DNA of 64,000 nt from Salvator merianae (taxonomy: Eukaryota > Chordata > Lepidosauria > Squamata > Teiidae): positions 42,479,024 to 42,543,023 of the forward strand of contig QVOM02000116.1 of assembly GCA_003586115.2 (NCBI GenBank), given 5' to 3'. A program made the position numbers and the translations under genes. Below the pieces are notes generated by a model. It did no database searches. It was not told the DNA's origin and was given only the letters and a program-made list of their open reading frames with translations. This document shows, piece by piece, positions 48,890 to 60,339 of the stretch. The stretch's first letter is position 1. Each line of letters opens with the position of its first letter.

Positions 48890-49285
48890 CTCTAAAAACT
48901 ATAAGAGTAGTGGAGCTAGAGCTAACTTTCCTTTCTAGAAAGTGGTGTAACATCAGATCACAAGGAAAGGAACATTTTATAGTTCTGCCTCTCTCAGAGG
49001 TGACATGCAATATGACCTTGTCAGTGATGGCCCCAGACTCTTGAACAGCATTTCTTCTGGAGGTCTGCTCAGCATCTACATGATATGATTTTTGGTGCTT
49101 GGTTGAAACATACCTCTTCACCCAGGCCTTTGATGTTTTCCTTCCTCTGAGTGTTGTCCTAGTAGTAAGGGAAGGTTATATTTTAAGTTTGCTTTAGTCT
49201 TTTTTATGGACTTTATCTATCATTGTAACATGCATTGGGGCCTTCAGCTGAAGGGTGGGATACAAATAAAATGAAATAAAACACC
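48890..49285 (+). mobile_element. L2-type LINE 3' end
   Basis: TCAGTGATGGCCCCAGACTC and TTGAACAGCATTTCTTCTGG translate to an SVMAP-LNS-SS motif like the L2-type ORF2 end (VVAPRLWNSLP). Next come TTGGTTGAAACATACCTCTT (LKT-LF), the 3' UTR and the tail GGGTGGGATACAAATAAAAT. Confidence 0.6.
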
Positions 49286-49697
49286 TCCACTCCCATTTTA
49301 TGTGTATGGGAGTAGAGTAGAGTAAAAACAGTAGAATGACAGGGCTGGCATCCTGAGTAGTGTGGCTGAGACTAGCCATGTGTAAGGATACTGGAGCTCT
49401 GCATTTGTGAGCAGGGAGAGATGGGAAGAAGGAGGAATCAAGGTCTTCCGTGTGAAGTTCCCATGGGCAGCTGGTTGGACACTGTGAAAACACGTTGCTA
49501 GATCAAATGGGCCATTAATCTGACCCAGAAGTGCATTTCTGACATTCTTAACGGAGGATTCCATGAAAGTACAGTTCCTCCCTAACAGTGAAGTCCACAC
49601 TGAATACATATAAATCCTAACCTGATTTTGGAGGCAATTCAAAGTTCCTTCTCTGCCACCTGTGGACTTGCCCATGTGCATAGTTCCTGGGTTAGAA

Positions 49698-50175
49698 AAC
49701 AATATAAAAGCCTTTCTGGATCAGGCCTGTGGGCCACCTAGTCTAGCATCCTGTTCTCACAGTGACAGCCATTGTATAGGGAAGCCCATAAATGCATCAG
49801 ATGTACACACCCTGGTCTGCTCATAGTTTCCCAACATCTACTATGTCCTATATCAGAAGTCACCCAACCATCAGGGCTAATAACCGTTACGAGCCGTGAC
49901 CATCATAAACTGGTCCAATCCCTTTCTAAAGTCTTCCAAAGTGATGGTGAACATTACATCTTGTGGTAGTGAATTCAGAAGTTTAATTACACACTGTATG
50001 AAAACAAAAATCCCTTTATTTTTTCAGACTCTGTGTTGGCATACTGTTCATACATAATTGAACCAAGAAACCAGCATATAAAAATTCATCCCTGGTAGAA
50101 ACCAGATGCCATTTCAGTCTTCCACCCTTCACCTTCACCAGTAACTCTAATGATTCAACAGTCACTGAGGCCTTA
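49698..50175 (-). mobile_element. CR1 LINE 3' portion
   Basis: It starts with AAAAGCCTTTCTGGATCAGG and CTAGTCTAGCATCCTGTTCT (CR1 3' end, minus strand). It continues through TTACATCTTGTGGTAGTGAA and TTAATTACACACTGTATGAA, the classic CR1 ORF2 end (WNSLPQDV / FFTQ region complement). ORF2 coding is broken. Confidence 0.8.
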
Positions 50176-50571
50176 TAAATGGAGAAATGAGAACTGAGGT
50201 GCTGGAATACATGTCTCCCCTGTCTATGACTCTACACATATCAGTCCAGGAGTCAGACATCTTATCACTGATGATAAATCCGTTCTCTCTGCATCGCTTA
50301 CTTTGATGGATCTTTCAAGGAAAAAGCAATGGTATCAGACATGTCCAGTATCCAAATCATTTCTCACCACACTACCCAGATTTGCTGTCTGCCAATCTCT
50401 GGCTCATTCTGTTGGAACTCCAAAATAAGCCCCAGAGATTTTGCAAAGTAGCAACAGAAACAGAGAGATTTTTGGTTGAGTATATTCTTTCTTCCTTTCC
50501 CCTTCATGGGTTAATTTGTTATTTAAGAAGTAATAGAATTTAGGGAGAATGGTTTGAGCTAAAATGTCTAA
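50176..50571. other. Unassigned stretch
   Basis: I see no gene or recognised repeat. Confidence 0.4.
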
Positions 50572-50673
50572 TTCCTTCCTTCCTTCCTTCCTTCCTTCCT
50601 TCCTTCCTTCCTTCCTTCCTTCCTTCCTTCCTTCCTTCCTTCCTTCCTTCCTTCCTTCCTTCCTTCCTTCCTT
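50572..50673. repeat. Perfect (TTCC)n microsatellite
   Basis: About 25 uninterrupted TTCC units. Confidence 0.97.
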
Positions 50674-50996
50674 TGTGAATTGCAGAAAATAGTTTCTGGG
50701 AGTGCAGAAAATAATTTCCTTCAAAATGAAGTAACTGACACTTCACATTTATTACAGCTGTAGAGCCTTCAAGGCAGATGACTAATAATTTTTCATCTCC
50801 AACAATAGTTTTACATAAAATGCTTCAAGAGACAGAAAGAATGATTAACAAACCATGCATTCCTGTTGAATGGAATCAGGCAAACCATTCCCTACTCAAA
50901 TTATTTTGTTATTCACAACCAAGAAGAAGGAGAAGCAGAATTGCTGATGATTTTTGTCAAATGATCTTTGGTTAACTTCATTTTCTTTATTCCTTT

Positions 50997-51384
50997 GGGA
51001 CTTTCTGCACTTACCTGTGGGTCAGGAATACAGCAATTCATCCAGAGGCAAGGACGGATTGCTCTGCACAGTGACAGAGTGTTCCAGCCCAGCTCCTGTA
51101 CCAGCCCTGAAGGTAACATAAGCTTCAGAACTGGCCTGCATGGAACTCTTGGGGAACCTTTTCAGCAATCCAATAAGGCACACTACCAAGAACATGGAGG
51201 GAGTGAACCTTCTGAAAGCCTCCGTATTCCAAAGTAGCTCCCACTTAATCTGGATTGTGCTCCAACCTGCACAAATGGAGCTTACTAGTGGTGGGTGAGG
51301 TCTCCCATATTCCCCACTAATGTGTGGAATGGAGACCCTTAGTGCACTTGCTGATAAGGAACTCTGGCAAGTGCAAAAAGGCCC
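50997..51384. mobile_element. Harbinger-like MITE with TTT flanks
   Basis: The left end GGGACTTTCTGCACTTACC and the right end, minus strand, GGGCCTTTTTGCACTTGCC match at 16 of 19 positions. TTT flanks both ends, a 3-bp duplication. Confidence 0.7.
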
Positions 51385-51510
51385 TTTCTCTCTTATATTC
51401 ACTCACTCCCTTTTTCTCTATATCTTAAAATTTCTGGCCTGTGTAAGGCATCAGGAAGCAGAGCCAGGAAGAGAGCATTTTTGGTCGTGATTCCTGTTCT
51501 TTAGAACTCT

Positions 51511-52011
51511 GGGCTTCTACACTTACCAGTGATACAGTACACTGCTCCCTATAGTCTTTTTCTGGGCCTTTTTTTTTTCCTACTGCATGCTTGTGGAGAT
51601 CCCCTGCTAGAATGCTCCATCCACATTGGATGGAGCATATTCTGGGCTGAGCTGCCGAAAATGTGCCCAGATGGCTGCCTAGTCCAGGACACTGGTAGAC
51701 CTTTTAAGAATGTCTACCACAATCTCATGCCATAAATCCTGGACCACACGGTATGCATATGTGGCATATCTCCATGTTATGGTTTAGCAGGGAATCCATT
51801 TAGATGGTGCATGTAAGCACGCCACTGAAATGCCCCCACCAGGAGCTCTGAGACTAGGGACATCATGCAAACTTGGGGACTAGTATGGCAGCTGTCCTGG
51901 AACAGCTGTCTATAGGTCCTTCCAGGACATGTAAATCCATCCAGCTGGGGGACTGCTCCAGTATGAATGGACGAGCTGGAGTGGTCCACATGAAGGTAAG
52001 TGCAGAAATGG
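51511..52011. mobile_element. Harbinger-like MITE with TCT flanks
   Basis: The left end GGGCTTCTACACTTACC and the right end, minus strand, CCATTTCTGCACTTACC have equal length, and TCT directly flanks both. A stem TGGTAGAC (51693-51700) with GTCTACCA (51712-51719) matches the central hairpins of the 48164 and 54797 copies. It lies about 125 bases from the 50997 element. Confidence 0.65.
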
Positions 52012-52091
52012 TCTCACTTCCAACTGAGTTTAGGACACATTGTCATTGATATCATTTGGACCTCTTTAATAGTATGTTCATGATTAATTCA

Positions 52092-52092
<1 letters not shown>

Positions 52093-52146
<54 letters not shown>
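52093..52146. repeat. (AAT)n microsatellite
   Basis: Eighteen perfect AAT units. Confidence 0.97.
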
Positions 52147-52805
52147 TTATTTCTGTTACTATTTAACTTGTAAATTGTGTAATTTGAAATCTGTGATATA
52201 TAAGACAAATAAATAAACAAAATTGAAATGTCATAGTGAAATTGTTCCTAAAGCCTTTGTCATTAAATTTAACTTTTTAAAAGCATGATTGTGCCTGGCA
52301 GACGGCTACACTTAGCCTGGAAAATAAAGGCTTGCCCTACAACTACAGAAGAGCAATTGTCTTCTTCAGTGCTTAGAAAGTTAAATTAAAGCTGATGATA
52401 TCTGGATTTAATTCCCTGCTCTGTTATGAACTGAGGCGAGTCATCTGTAGTCAGATTTTCAAATGACTTTTCAGTTGGCAGGCATGCTCAGGCTGGCATG
52501 ATAATTCATTTCCCAGAATGCTCGTTGCTTTCCTCAAAAGTCTTTTCTCACTGCTGAAATCACAGTTGACAACTCTTACCAAAGCCTATTCCTTATTACA
52601 GTGAAACAGGTTCTTGTACATACATTTTGCTCTTCTTTTTTTCCAGAAAAAAATCACTCGATGTAATTTTTCCTTGTATAGATTTCTAAAAAGAAAATAC
52701 CCTTATAAGAGGAAATACTCAGCTATTAATTGCTTAAATACCAAGTATTTGGCTGAAGAATACTCAAAGGTCTGAGTAGCTTCTAAATAAGTGAGAATGT
52801 GAAGA
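52147..52805. other. Unassigned stretch
   Basis: I see no gene or recognised repeat. Confidence 0.4.
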
Positions 52806-52905
52806 TCTCAATGTGAATTAATTAATAAATTATAGCATTTGTATCCTGCCCTTCATCCAAAAGTCCCAGGGTGAGTCGAAGCATATAATAAAACACAGGG
52901 CACTA
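52806..52905 (-). mobile_element. LINE 3'-tail fragment
   Basis: On the minus strand it reads ACCCTGGGACTTTTGGATG, then AAGGGCAGGATACAAATGC and an AT tail, the same ending as 9271-9345. Confidence 0.5.
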
Positions 52906-52971
52906 AAACCTATCTAAAATATAACACACCCATCCATTTTCCCTTCCTACCTCTCATTCTATATAGCCTCA

Positions 52972-53275
52972 GGATAAATGGGTGAAATTCTGTGATATTG
53001 CTATTCCAAGAAAATCAACACCCAATTTGGGTTTTCCCAAAATAATGATATGGACTTACCTATCCGGATGCTTGCTCCAAGGAGCCATTTTCTTGGAAAC
53101 GGTCACCGTGCATGCACTGGGCTGAAATGAGCCAGAGATGGCGGCCATGCAGAAATGTCAGCTGGTAATTGTGCACTTTCAGGTATTTCATGCTATCAAA
53201 ATACCTGAATGTATGCAGCACGCCAACACGGGAAAAAGCATCCGGACAGGTATGTGCCTGTGCTTGCCCTGCATA
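52972..53275. mobile_element. Hairpin-bearing interspersed repeat, copy 2
   Basis: Homologue of 36708-37000. Inverted segments GGACTTACCTATCCGGATGC (about 53052) and, on the minus strand, ACATACCTGTCCGGATGC (about 53234-53256) bracket the hairpin, consistent with MITE ends. The stem (53175-53188 with 53199-53212, 10-base loop) is retained with paired changes and one mismatch. Confidence 0.65.
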
Positions 53276-54028
53276 AGGATACAGTCACATGGATACAGTT
53301 CAAACAATACTCTGGCAAGAGTTTTCTCATTTTCCACTCAGATTATCTTCCCCAAAGAACAAATTACATATTCCTCAACTAAAGGTGTTCAGATGCCCAG
53401 CCTGTCAGGTCAGCAATTTAAGACTAGCGATGTAGCATGCAAATCTATGGCTGCATTCTCACAGCTGGTTGGGGGAATCCTCTGAGCTTTCAAGGGGCAG
53501 GGTGGACAAACCTTTTCATGTCCATTCAGTTTCTGAGATGCCTGAAAGAATGGAGAGGGACATCTACAGGCAAAACCCTTTCAAGTACTCTGAGGCTGCT
53601 CTCATTTGCTGTATTTGAGTGCTGGTCACTGTGCAAATGCTCACAGCAAGCAGGAGGTAAGTGTAAGGACCTGAATGGGACCACAGTTGCTGCAGGGAAC
53701 TGAAAAAAATGAGGAGTTTCTGCCCATACTTCCAGCACTTGGCAGCAATTCTGGTTGTGTTTGGGGGCTGCAGCAAGTGATGGAGATACCCACAGCTCAA
53801 GGGCAGCAACTTTGCACTCTCTCCTGGATTCCATATTCCAGGGTTAGTGCATCTGTTCTTGCACATCTTCTTTTGAAAATAAAATGGAGAAGGGGAAATT
53901 TTAAAAGAGTATTTTAAAAGTGTAGTGGGAGCAAACATATTGGCAGGGTATTTCTGCCCTTCAGTGTGGATTAGAAGTGGAATGGGAACACTAGCATATG
54001 TTAGCTAGCACTTCTAAGCCATTAATGA
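53276..54028. other. Unassigned stretch
   Basis: I see no gene or recognised repeat. Open frames on both strands overlap and lack motifs. Confidence 0.4.
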
Positions 54029-54083
54029 ACACACACGCACGCACACACGCACACACACATGTGCGTGCGTGTGTGTGTATGCA
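54029..54083. repeat. 55-bp alternating purine-pyrimidine tract
   Basis: AC/GC units pass through ACATGT into GT/GC units with no break in alternation. The two halves are also complementary (quasi-palindrome). Confidence 0.9.
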
Positions 54084-54188
54084 GCCTAAGTGTCAGTAAA
54101 GACAGTAAAGAAAGAAAAAGCCCTGAGGATTGTTCAGTCTGCATTGTATTTTGCTCTAAGGAATTCTCCCTTTTCTCCCCACTCAAGC

Positions 54189-54214
54189 AAAAAAAAAAAA
54201 AAAAAAAAAAAAAG
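54189..54214. repeat. Poly(A), 26 bases
   Basis: Homopolymer; no retroelement body was seen upstream. Confidence 0.9.
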
Positions 54215-54309
54215 GAGGAAAATGCAAAATGTTGAGTTTGCAATATTTTCTTTCAGACTGAACCATAAAATGTTCCAGAAAAGTATCTAGGGCTACTAGC
54301 AGCTCACAA

Positions 54310-54740
54310 GCTAAACATAAGCCAGTAGTGTAAGAGAGATGTAAAGAGCATAAATACCATTCTGGGATATATTAAAAGTAGCATCGATTCTAGGTGGAAA
54401 GAGGTAATTACCCCACTCTACACACTTTGGACTGGTCTTGTTTGAGGTATTGTATCCAGTTCTGGGTCTGGACACCATATTTTTTTAAAAAAAGCTATTG
54501 ACAGGAAAGTGACTTGAGAGCTACTGAGATGTTGAAAAGACTGAAAATCAAGTCCTATGGGGAACGTTCAATCAACTTAGCTAAGTTCATCCTACATAAG
54601 AGAAGACTGAGGGTGATATAATAGCTGTCCTCAGATCTCTGAAGGGCTATCACACTGAAGAGGGAGTCATACCATTTTGAACTTTGACACATTTTTCCTT
54701 CCATCTATGGAAGGCAGTTACAATCTTTGGTGTAAATGTG
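54310..54740 (+). mobile_element. CR1-type LINE ORF2 remnant
   Basis: CAGTTCTGGGTCTGGACACC after a CTCTACACACTTTGGACTGG block matches the CR1 text [17 protein letters not shown]. This is followed by CTATGGGGAACGTTCA and the R-RG(D)I--YKI region as GGGTGATATAATAGCTGTC. There are many small gaps, and no 3' octamer end. Confidence 0.65.
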
Positions 54741-54796
54741 CTTTGTGACTGTCACTCTGGCTTCTGGGAGGTGTACTGAAAGCAAAACAAGACCTT

Positions 54797-55010
54797 GTGC
54801 CTTTCTGCATGGACCCTTAATCCATAGTAAGGGCCTGTGCAGTTCTCTTCCAGGCCACACAAATCTCCATGTTAGTGCAGGTCTGTGGCCATGCCCTCTG
54901 CTGGTCCATTCTGTCTGCACAAGACAGAGCGAAATCCAGGTTAGGAGAAGCCTTAATCCAGATCTCTGGTAGACCTGATTAATTGGGTCTACCAGAGGGA
55001 CCAGTGAATC
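54797..55010. mobile_element. Harbinger-like MITE fragment with central hairpin
   Basis: GTGCCTTTCTGCATGGACCC and the CTGTCTGCACAAGACAGAGC word match the complement of 48164-48608. It carries a perfect 12-bp stem CTCTGGTAGACC (54964-54975) with GGTCTACCAGAG (54986-54997), 10-base loop. It stops shortly after the hairpin, so about half the element is missing. Confidence 0.65.
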
Positions 55011-55189
55011 TGTTGTTTTGACATTAGCATAAATGTATACACAGTAATCAGTTATTCCCTTTGTTATGGTGAACAAAATATGCATAAATATTGGAAGAGG
55101 GAAAAAAAAACTATTTAAAAAGTCAGATTCAATTGCATAAAGTGCAATAAAGGCTGTATCCATAGCTCAGTGGCCTAGGCCATGCTAAC

Positions 55190-55620
55190 GTAGAGACACA
55201 TGCTCCTGGACAGTGTGTGTGGGGCATCTAAATGTCCTGTGTGCTGGAGAAGTCTCCAGAAGTTGCTCTTTTCCAGTATAGAGCCTCTTTAGAGTAGGCA
55301 CAATGATGGGTTGAGCTACCACATCCTGATCCATCCTTGGCCTCCAAAGTTTCCAGCCAGGGTTGTTTTGGCTAGGGAGCCAGAAGCATGTGTGCTTCCT
55401 GAGCCACTTCAAGGTGCCACCACAATTGCACTGGGCTTGGTATGCTAGTTAAAATGCTTTGTGGATTGCTCACAAGCAGTCCATGTTTGGAGTGGACTAT
55501 GATACCATTTTTGCACCATACCCAATCCAAAACTTTGTTCAGTGAGGATAAACTGGTCTACTGAGAGGTGTGGCCTCTCAGTATACTGATCTGCAGTACA
55601 AATAAGTCATTCTGTGGATC
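55190..55620. mobile_element. Decayed MITE of the 43464/14510 type
   Basis: GTTTGGAGTGGACTATGATA, GGGCTTGGTATGCTAG and CAGTATACTGATC recall both other copies. A perfect 10-bp stem (55559-55568 with 55574-55583, loop TGTGG) lies near the right end. Terminal repeats are not clear. Confidence 0.4.
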
Positions 55621-57387
55621 CTGCTGGTCTTATGAATACGGCCTAAGAGTCCCTGAGTTCAAAACTATACTTGATCATGAAGAGATTGGTGTGTACGTCC
55701 TTGGGTTTGTTGGAGGAAAGCTCCCTATAAATTCTGGATCTAAGCAGACTTGACTTTGAGCTTCATGAACTTTTGTTCTGATGTGTAGTGGATCAAAACA
55801 TAATCAAAATGAAGATCCAATAAGAGTCCTCCTTCTGCTTCACCACCCTGACAGTTTCACTGTGGAAGTTACTTCTGCTGTCATTGGACTTTTTGTTCTT
55901 CCCTATAGGCAGCTTCAGCAAGATAGACCAAATGATTTTCTTCTCCATCCTTAACTCCTCTGCAGCCATGGAAGTTCATCTAATGGCTGTAATCTTCTTG
56001 ACAAAAATCAGATCCCACCACCTACGCAGAGATACCTCTGGAGAGGTACCAACTGCAACGTCAGGGATGTCAATTGCAGGACCTATGGAGGGTGAGCAAT
56101 TTCTCCCTACCCCATCTTGACTGCTGCTGGAAGCAGTGAGTAGATAATGTTTCTCAAGCCTTGTCATGGTGACATGATGGATTCAAAATGTAGGTAAGCT
56201 GTTTTTGGCTGCTGGTCTGCTATTTTTGATTTAGCTTATACAAGAAGAAGAATTATCTCAACCAGATTAGCTTTTACTGTAAAATGCGTGTGGGGGGGGC
56301 GGGGGGGTTGTGCTGTTGGAGCAGGAAGGGTGTCATAGATACTCTGTTCCTCATAACACCAGTGACATCAAGAACAGACCATCACATTCTTTCTTCCAGG
56401 GAAAATTGTGTCAGCAACAATAAAGTTGCCAAATGATGTTCCCAGTCCCTGATGAGAAGGAACACTGAGTTCTAAATCCCTTTTTTAGATTTACTGGGGC
56501 TTGCTGAAAGCCTTGGGTCATTTTTGAATGGCAGGAAATACGGTGCTATGCTTATGAATCAGTTCGTTTACAAAAATAATCCTTAGATGGGAAAACAACT
56601 CCATATAATTAGGTGAAGTTGGTTAAGTTTCACGAAGTATGAAAGCAGACCTTTGTATGGGCCCCTATCAATAACATTCTGATATGATTTCATATCCTGT
56701 TCCATAGCCATAGTGCCGTATGGCCAATATTGTGCTTTTTGAGAATCCTGTGTCTTTAGCAAATCTGTATTAGGAACGGGATTGCATGCAGATCCCATGA
56801 AAGATGTGCCTCATTGCAAATATTCTCACCTGAAATTTTGTAATCATAATGAAAATTCACACATACAGTGATACACACACTGACTAGCATCTGCACACAA
56901 CACCTTTCTTTTGCAGATATGGCTAACTTTCTTCAGCTCTGACCCAAAAGATCCATGTAGCTGGACTTCGAGGGGTTGCTGATAAAATGGATTTAACATT
57001 TGAGTTTCCACTCTCCCCTGCATTAGAATTACTCCATTTTGTGGGGGATTATTTCTTCTGTCTCAGCTGAAGCATCTGAAACCCCCGAAGTCAAGAAGAC
57101 ATATCAATGAATAACAAAAAGGGCCTCTTTCCTGGTTGTATTGGGAAGTGAGCCCAGCATTCTATTTTTCTCCATTCCACACACAAGCACAACAGAATTA
57201 TGAACAAATTTCATTTTATTAACTTTTAGACCACAGAATGCAATTACAGAAACAGTTCCAGCACCCTTTTCTTAGTGCTAAGAAATAGTCAAACTAAGTG
57301 AATTTCTTTTTCTCCATCCCAAACCCTCTGCATTATTTTTTAAAGAAATTCAAGACTGCATGACATTAACAATGGCTCACCAAGATA

Positions 57388-57390
<3 letters not shown>
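55621..57390. other. Unassigned stretch
   Basis: It has a G-rich block at 56291-56307 (G8CG7). I see no gene or recognised repeat. Confidence 0.4.
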
Positions 57391-57431
<41 letters not shown>

Positions 57432-57550
57432 CAGAGAGATTGAGAGAGAGAGGGAGGGAGGGAGGGAGGAAGGAAGGAAGGAAGGAAGGAAGGAAGGAAG
57501 GAAGGAAGGAAGGAAGGAAGGAAGGAAGGAAGGAAGGAAGGAAGGAAGGG
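57391..57550. repeat. Compound (TG)n-(GA)n-(GGGA)n-(GGAA)n microsatellite
   Basis: About 18 TG units, then GA, GGGA and about 24 GGAA units. From 57430 on it is purine-only apart from a few bases. Confidence 0.95.
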
Positions 57551-58289
57551 AAAATAACACCAGAAATAATTTCAAAAATGGAAGCCAACAGCATTCATGT
57601 GCTACAAATGAAAATGCAGAAAGACCTGCTGCAATCTTGGGAGGCTTTTCAGCGAGTGTCTTCAAAATAATAAAAATAATGACAGGTGGATCAGCATGAA
57701 TAGGGCATTCCACAGTCAGCAAAAATCCTTAGCATGACTAGGGATTGTCTCATATTTAATGTTTGGTATTCAAAAGGTTGCTACAGGAATTATTTCAATG
57801 GCTGTGTAGATAATACCACAAATTCCTGAATAGTTGGGGCTCAAAGGAACATGTTTACTTCTTTCCAGTAACATCTGCATGCATGTTTCACAGATGACAC
57901 ATTCAGCCAAATGAAATGCCTGAACATATTTGCTATAGAAAGCATTCTGTTAAGCTACACTCACTGCGCTAAAACTGGCCTTGTTCTTTCATTTCTGAGA
58001 ATTCTGTAATGCTTTCTCATGTATGCTACTCTACGGCACTTGTTCAGACAATAAAGCTTAACAATGAAGTAGCATCAAGATGAAATATGCATGTGTGCTG
58101 TAATATAGACCTCATTTTGGATTAGGGAAAGCTTCCATATAAATAGGTGGGAAATACTTTTAACTCATTCACAGACATGGCATTTGTTAGTAGGAAGCAA
58201 ACAAAGCTGTGTTTTAGAGAATATGACTGAAGCATTTATCAAAGCCTGAATGCTTCAACAATCAAACCAAGGAAATCTCTTTAGCGGAA
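57551..58289. other. Unassigned stretch
   Basis: I see no gene or recognised repeat. Confidence 0.4.
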
Positions 58290-58570
58290 ATGAGCAAAGT
58301 TCATTTTGTGTTTGAAAATTCACTCGAATGCTTCATATTCAAAGCTGTTCACATTGAACCAAACATGCAGCTGTTTCAGTATCCGGAAATGTAATCGAAC
58401 TGAACCAAATTGCTTGCAAACATGAATGATTTGATCAAACAGTTTGCTGTGTTTTTGTCCTTGAAAAAGTCTTTTTCAATGCAAAAACTGGTATTGTTTT
58501 TGTTTGTTTTCAAACAAGGTCAAAATTGAATGCAAAAGAACATTTATTTGTTTAAATAGCTTGCCATCAA
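58290..58570. mobile_element. Probable decayed AT-rich hAT MITE
   Basis: Dense TTCAAA-, AACCAAA- and GTTTGAAA-type words resemble the interiors of the hAT MITEs at 67, 7984 and 62363. The ends are not recognisable. Confidence 0.35.
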
Positions 58571-60088
58571 ACTGAACAAATGGTAGTTCAGACCCGCTCT
58601 AGCCTCAGTTCCTGTTCCCATACTTGATTCCAGAGGGCTTTTCCTGTTTTGGGTGGGAGGTCTGCCCACAGTAGCATTCATTTTGCCATCACAGGCCTCA
58701 GCTGTGTGGGCAAGACTTGGTTTCCCCATGGTATCTTCTGTGCTCCTGCCCTGAGGCAAGGGGTGGTGTAGATACAGCCTAAGCATGAGTAAGTCTGGAT
58801 GCAACTCATTAAATATTCTATGTTTTATTTAATGTGACTCTCCACTAAGGAATGGTGTTTGTTGCTGTGCTCCCAAAATATCATCCCAGGCATTACTTTC
58901 TTACCTTCCCTCTCAGGACGCATAGCACAGAACATGCCATACCCCCTCTGAACTGGACTGTCAGGAGCAGTATTTTTAATGGCACTGGTGTGTGTTACTT
59001 AGTCAAAGGGTAACACATTGAGACCAGCAGGGATCTCTTTATAGAAGATTAATTCACATGGAGAGAAAAACAAGTGTCCAGTCCCTACTCTTTCATCTGA
59101 CTGTGGGAAAGCAGAATAAAGGATATGTATCATGTCATAATGGAAGGAGGATGATTCAGAGGCTTAAAAGGCAGTAATGCAGTTGCAGTGTGAGAGTTAT
59201 TTATTTTATTTTTTCTAAACTTCTCTGGGAAATATTTTCCTTTGGAAGGCCAGGAAATGCCTGAAAAAACCAAGCCACAGGGTTCTTTAAGGTGAAAAGT
59301 TTTTCTGCAGGCACCATCCCCATAGTGCAGGAAAGGATGACTCAGTTAACCCTCGGTGAAATGGGGAACATTGGATAAGTTCACAGAAAGGGGTCCTTTC
59401 AGATTCTACAAATCCTGGCACTGTCAGCTGCTCCATCTACCTTCCCTGTTTCCTCCAGCTGTGCATGAGAAGTGTATGCTTTCCAAAAACAAGCGAGCAT
59501 GTCATATAACTGTTTATAAGTTAGTGAATGCATGGGGAAGACAGGATAGCTAAGGCCTTGCAATGTGTTAGGTTAGTATTTTCCCATGTTCCACTATTTG
59601 TTTAAGTTGCTTTCAGTCTGGTGTTCTGCATACCGAGGGCTACATTTCATTCTTCTGCTGCACTAGTGGCTTTAGCAGAATTCTATCAGGAATGTGTTTT
59701 GCATCTGGTCCATCTTCTTCATCACCCACCCCCATCCCAATTCCTTTGTGCCCCTACAGATGATTTTCCTCATAGTTATATGACTGGCATGGATGACTGC
59801 ATCATCACAATGAAATATTTTACCCATTTCTATTTACCAGTCTATCTTTTAGGAACGTCTGTGAATAATGCAGAGTATTGTGGACTAACCTTTCCACTTC
59901 TGTATTGCATTACGTAACAGGTATATTTCCTCTCTGCTTTAGGGAGGTAAAGGAGTAATTGCTCAGTCTTTTTTGCATTTACTGCTCTGGCTTGAAAGCA
60001 TAAAGAAAAGGAATGGCCACTTCTTCCACCCAAAAACGTATCTGCCTGTTTAGGAATTTCTTATTAATGGCAGAGTTGTGGGAGCCAC
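58571..60088. other. Unassigned stretch
   Basis: I see no gene or recognised repeat. The 98-codon frame at 59621 has no motif. Confidence 0.4.
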
Positions 60089-60119
60089 TTTATTTATTTA
60101 TTTATTTATTTATTTATTT
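60089..60119. repeat. (TTTA)n microsatellite
   Basis: Nearly eight perfect TTTA units. Confidence 0.95.
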
Positions 60120-60339
60120 GGTAGCTTACCAATAAATTGTCATCTGAATATGAATTTCTCTTCAAATAGAATTCTGTTCATATGGTTTGATGTTCCATGG
60201 TTCTGTTGAAAGGCACAGAATGGACTTGAATGTAGTTTTGACAGTTTGCTTCCAGTCCCAGCAGGCTACTAGTTGCATTTGAGTACAAATGAAACTGAAA
60301 CCTTTGGGGGGAAAAAAGTGACTTGCATGCATTCCAAAT

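Noticed and set aside
55141..55180. TAGCTCAGTGGCCTAGG as a tRNA or SINE A-box
   Set aside because: There is no B-box at the right distance and no cloverleaf or SINE body around it.
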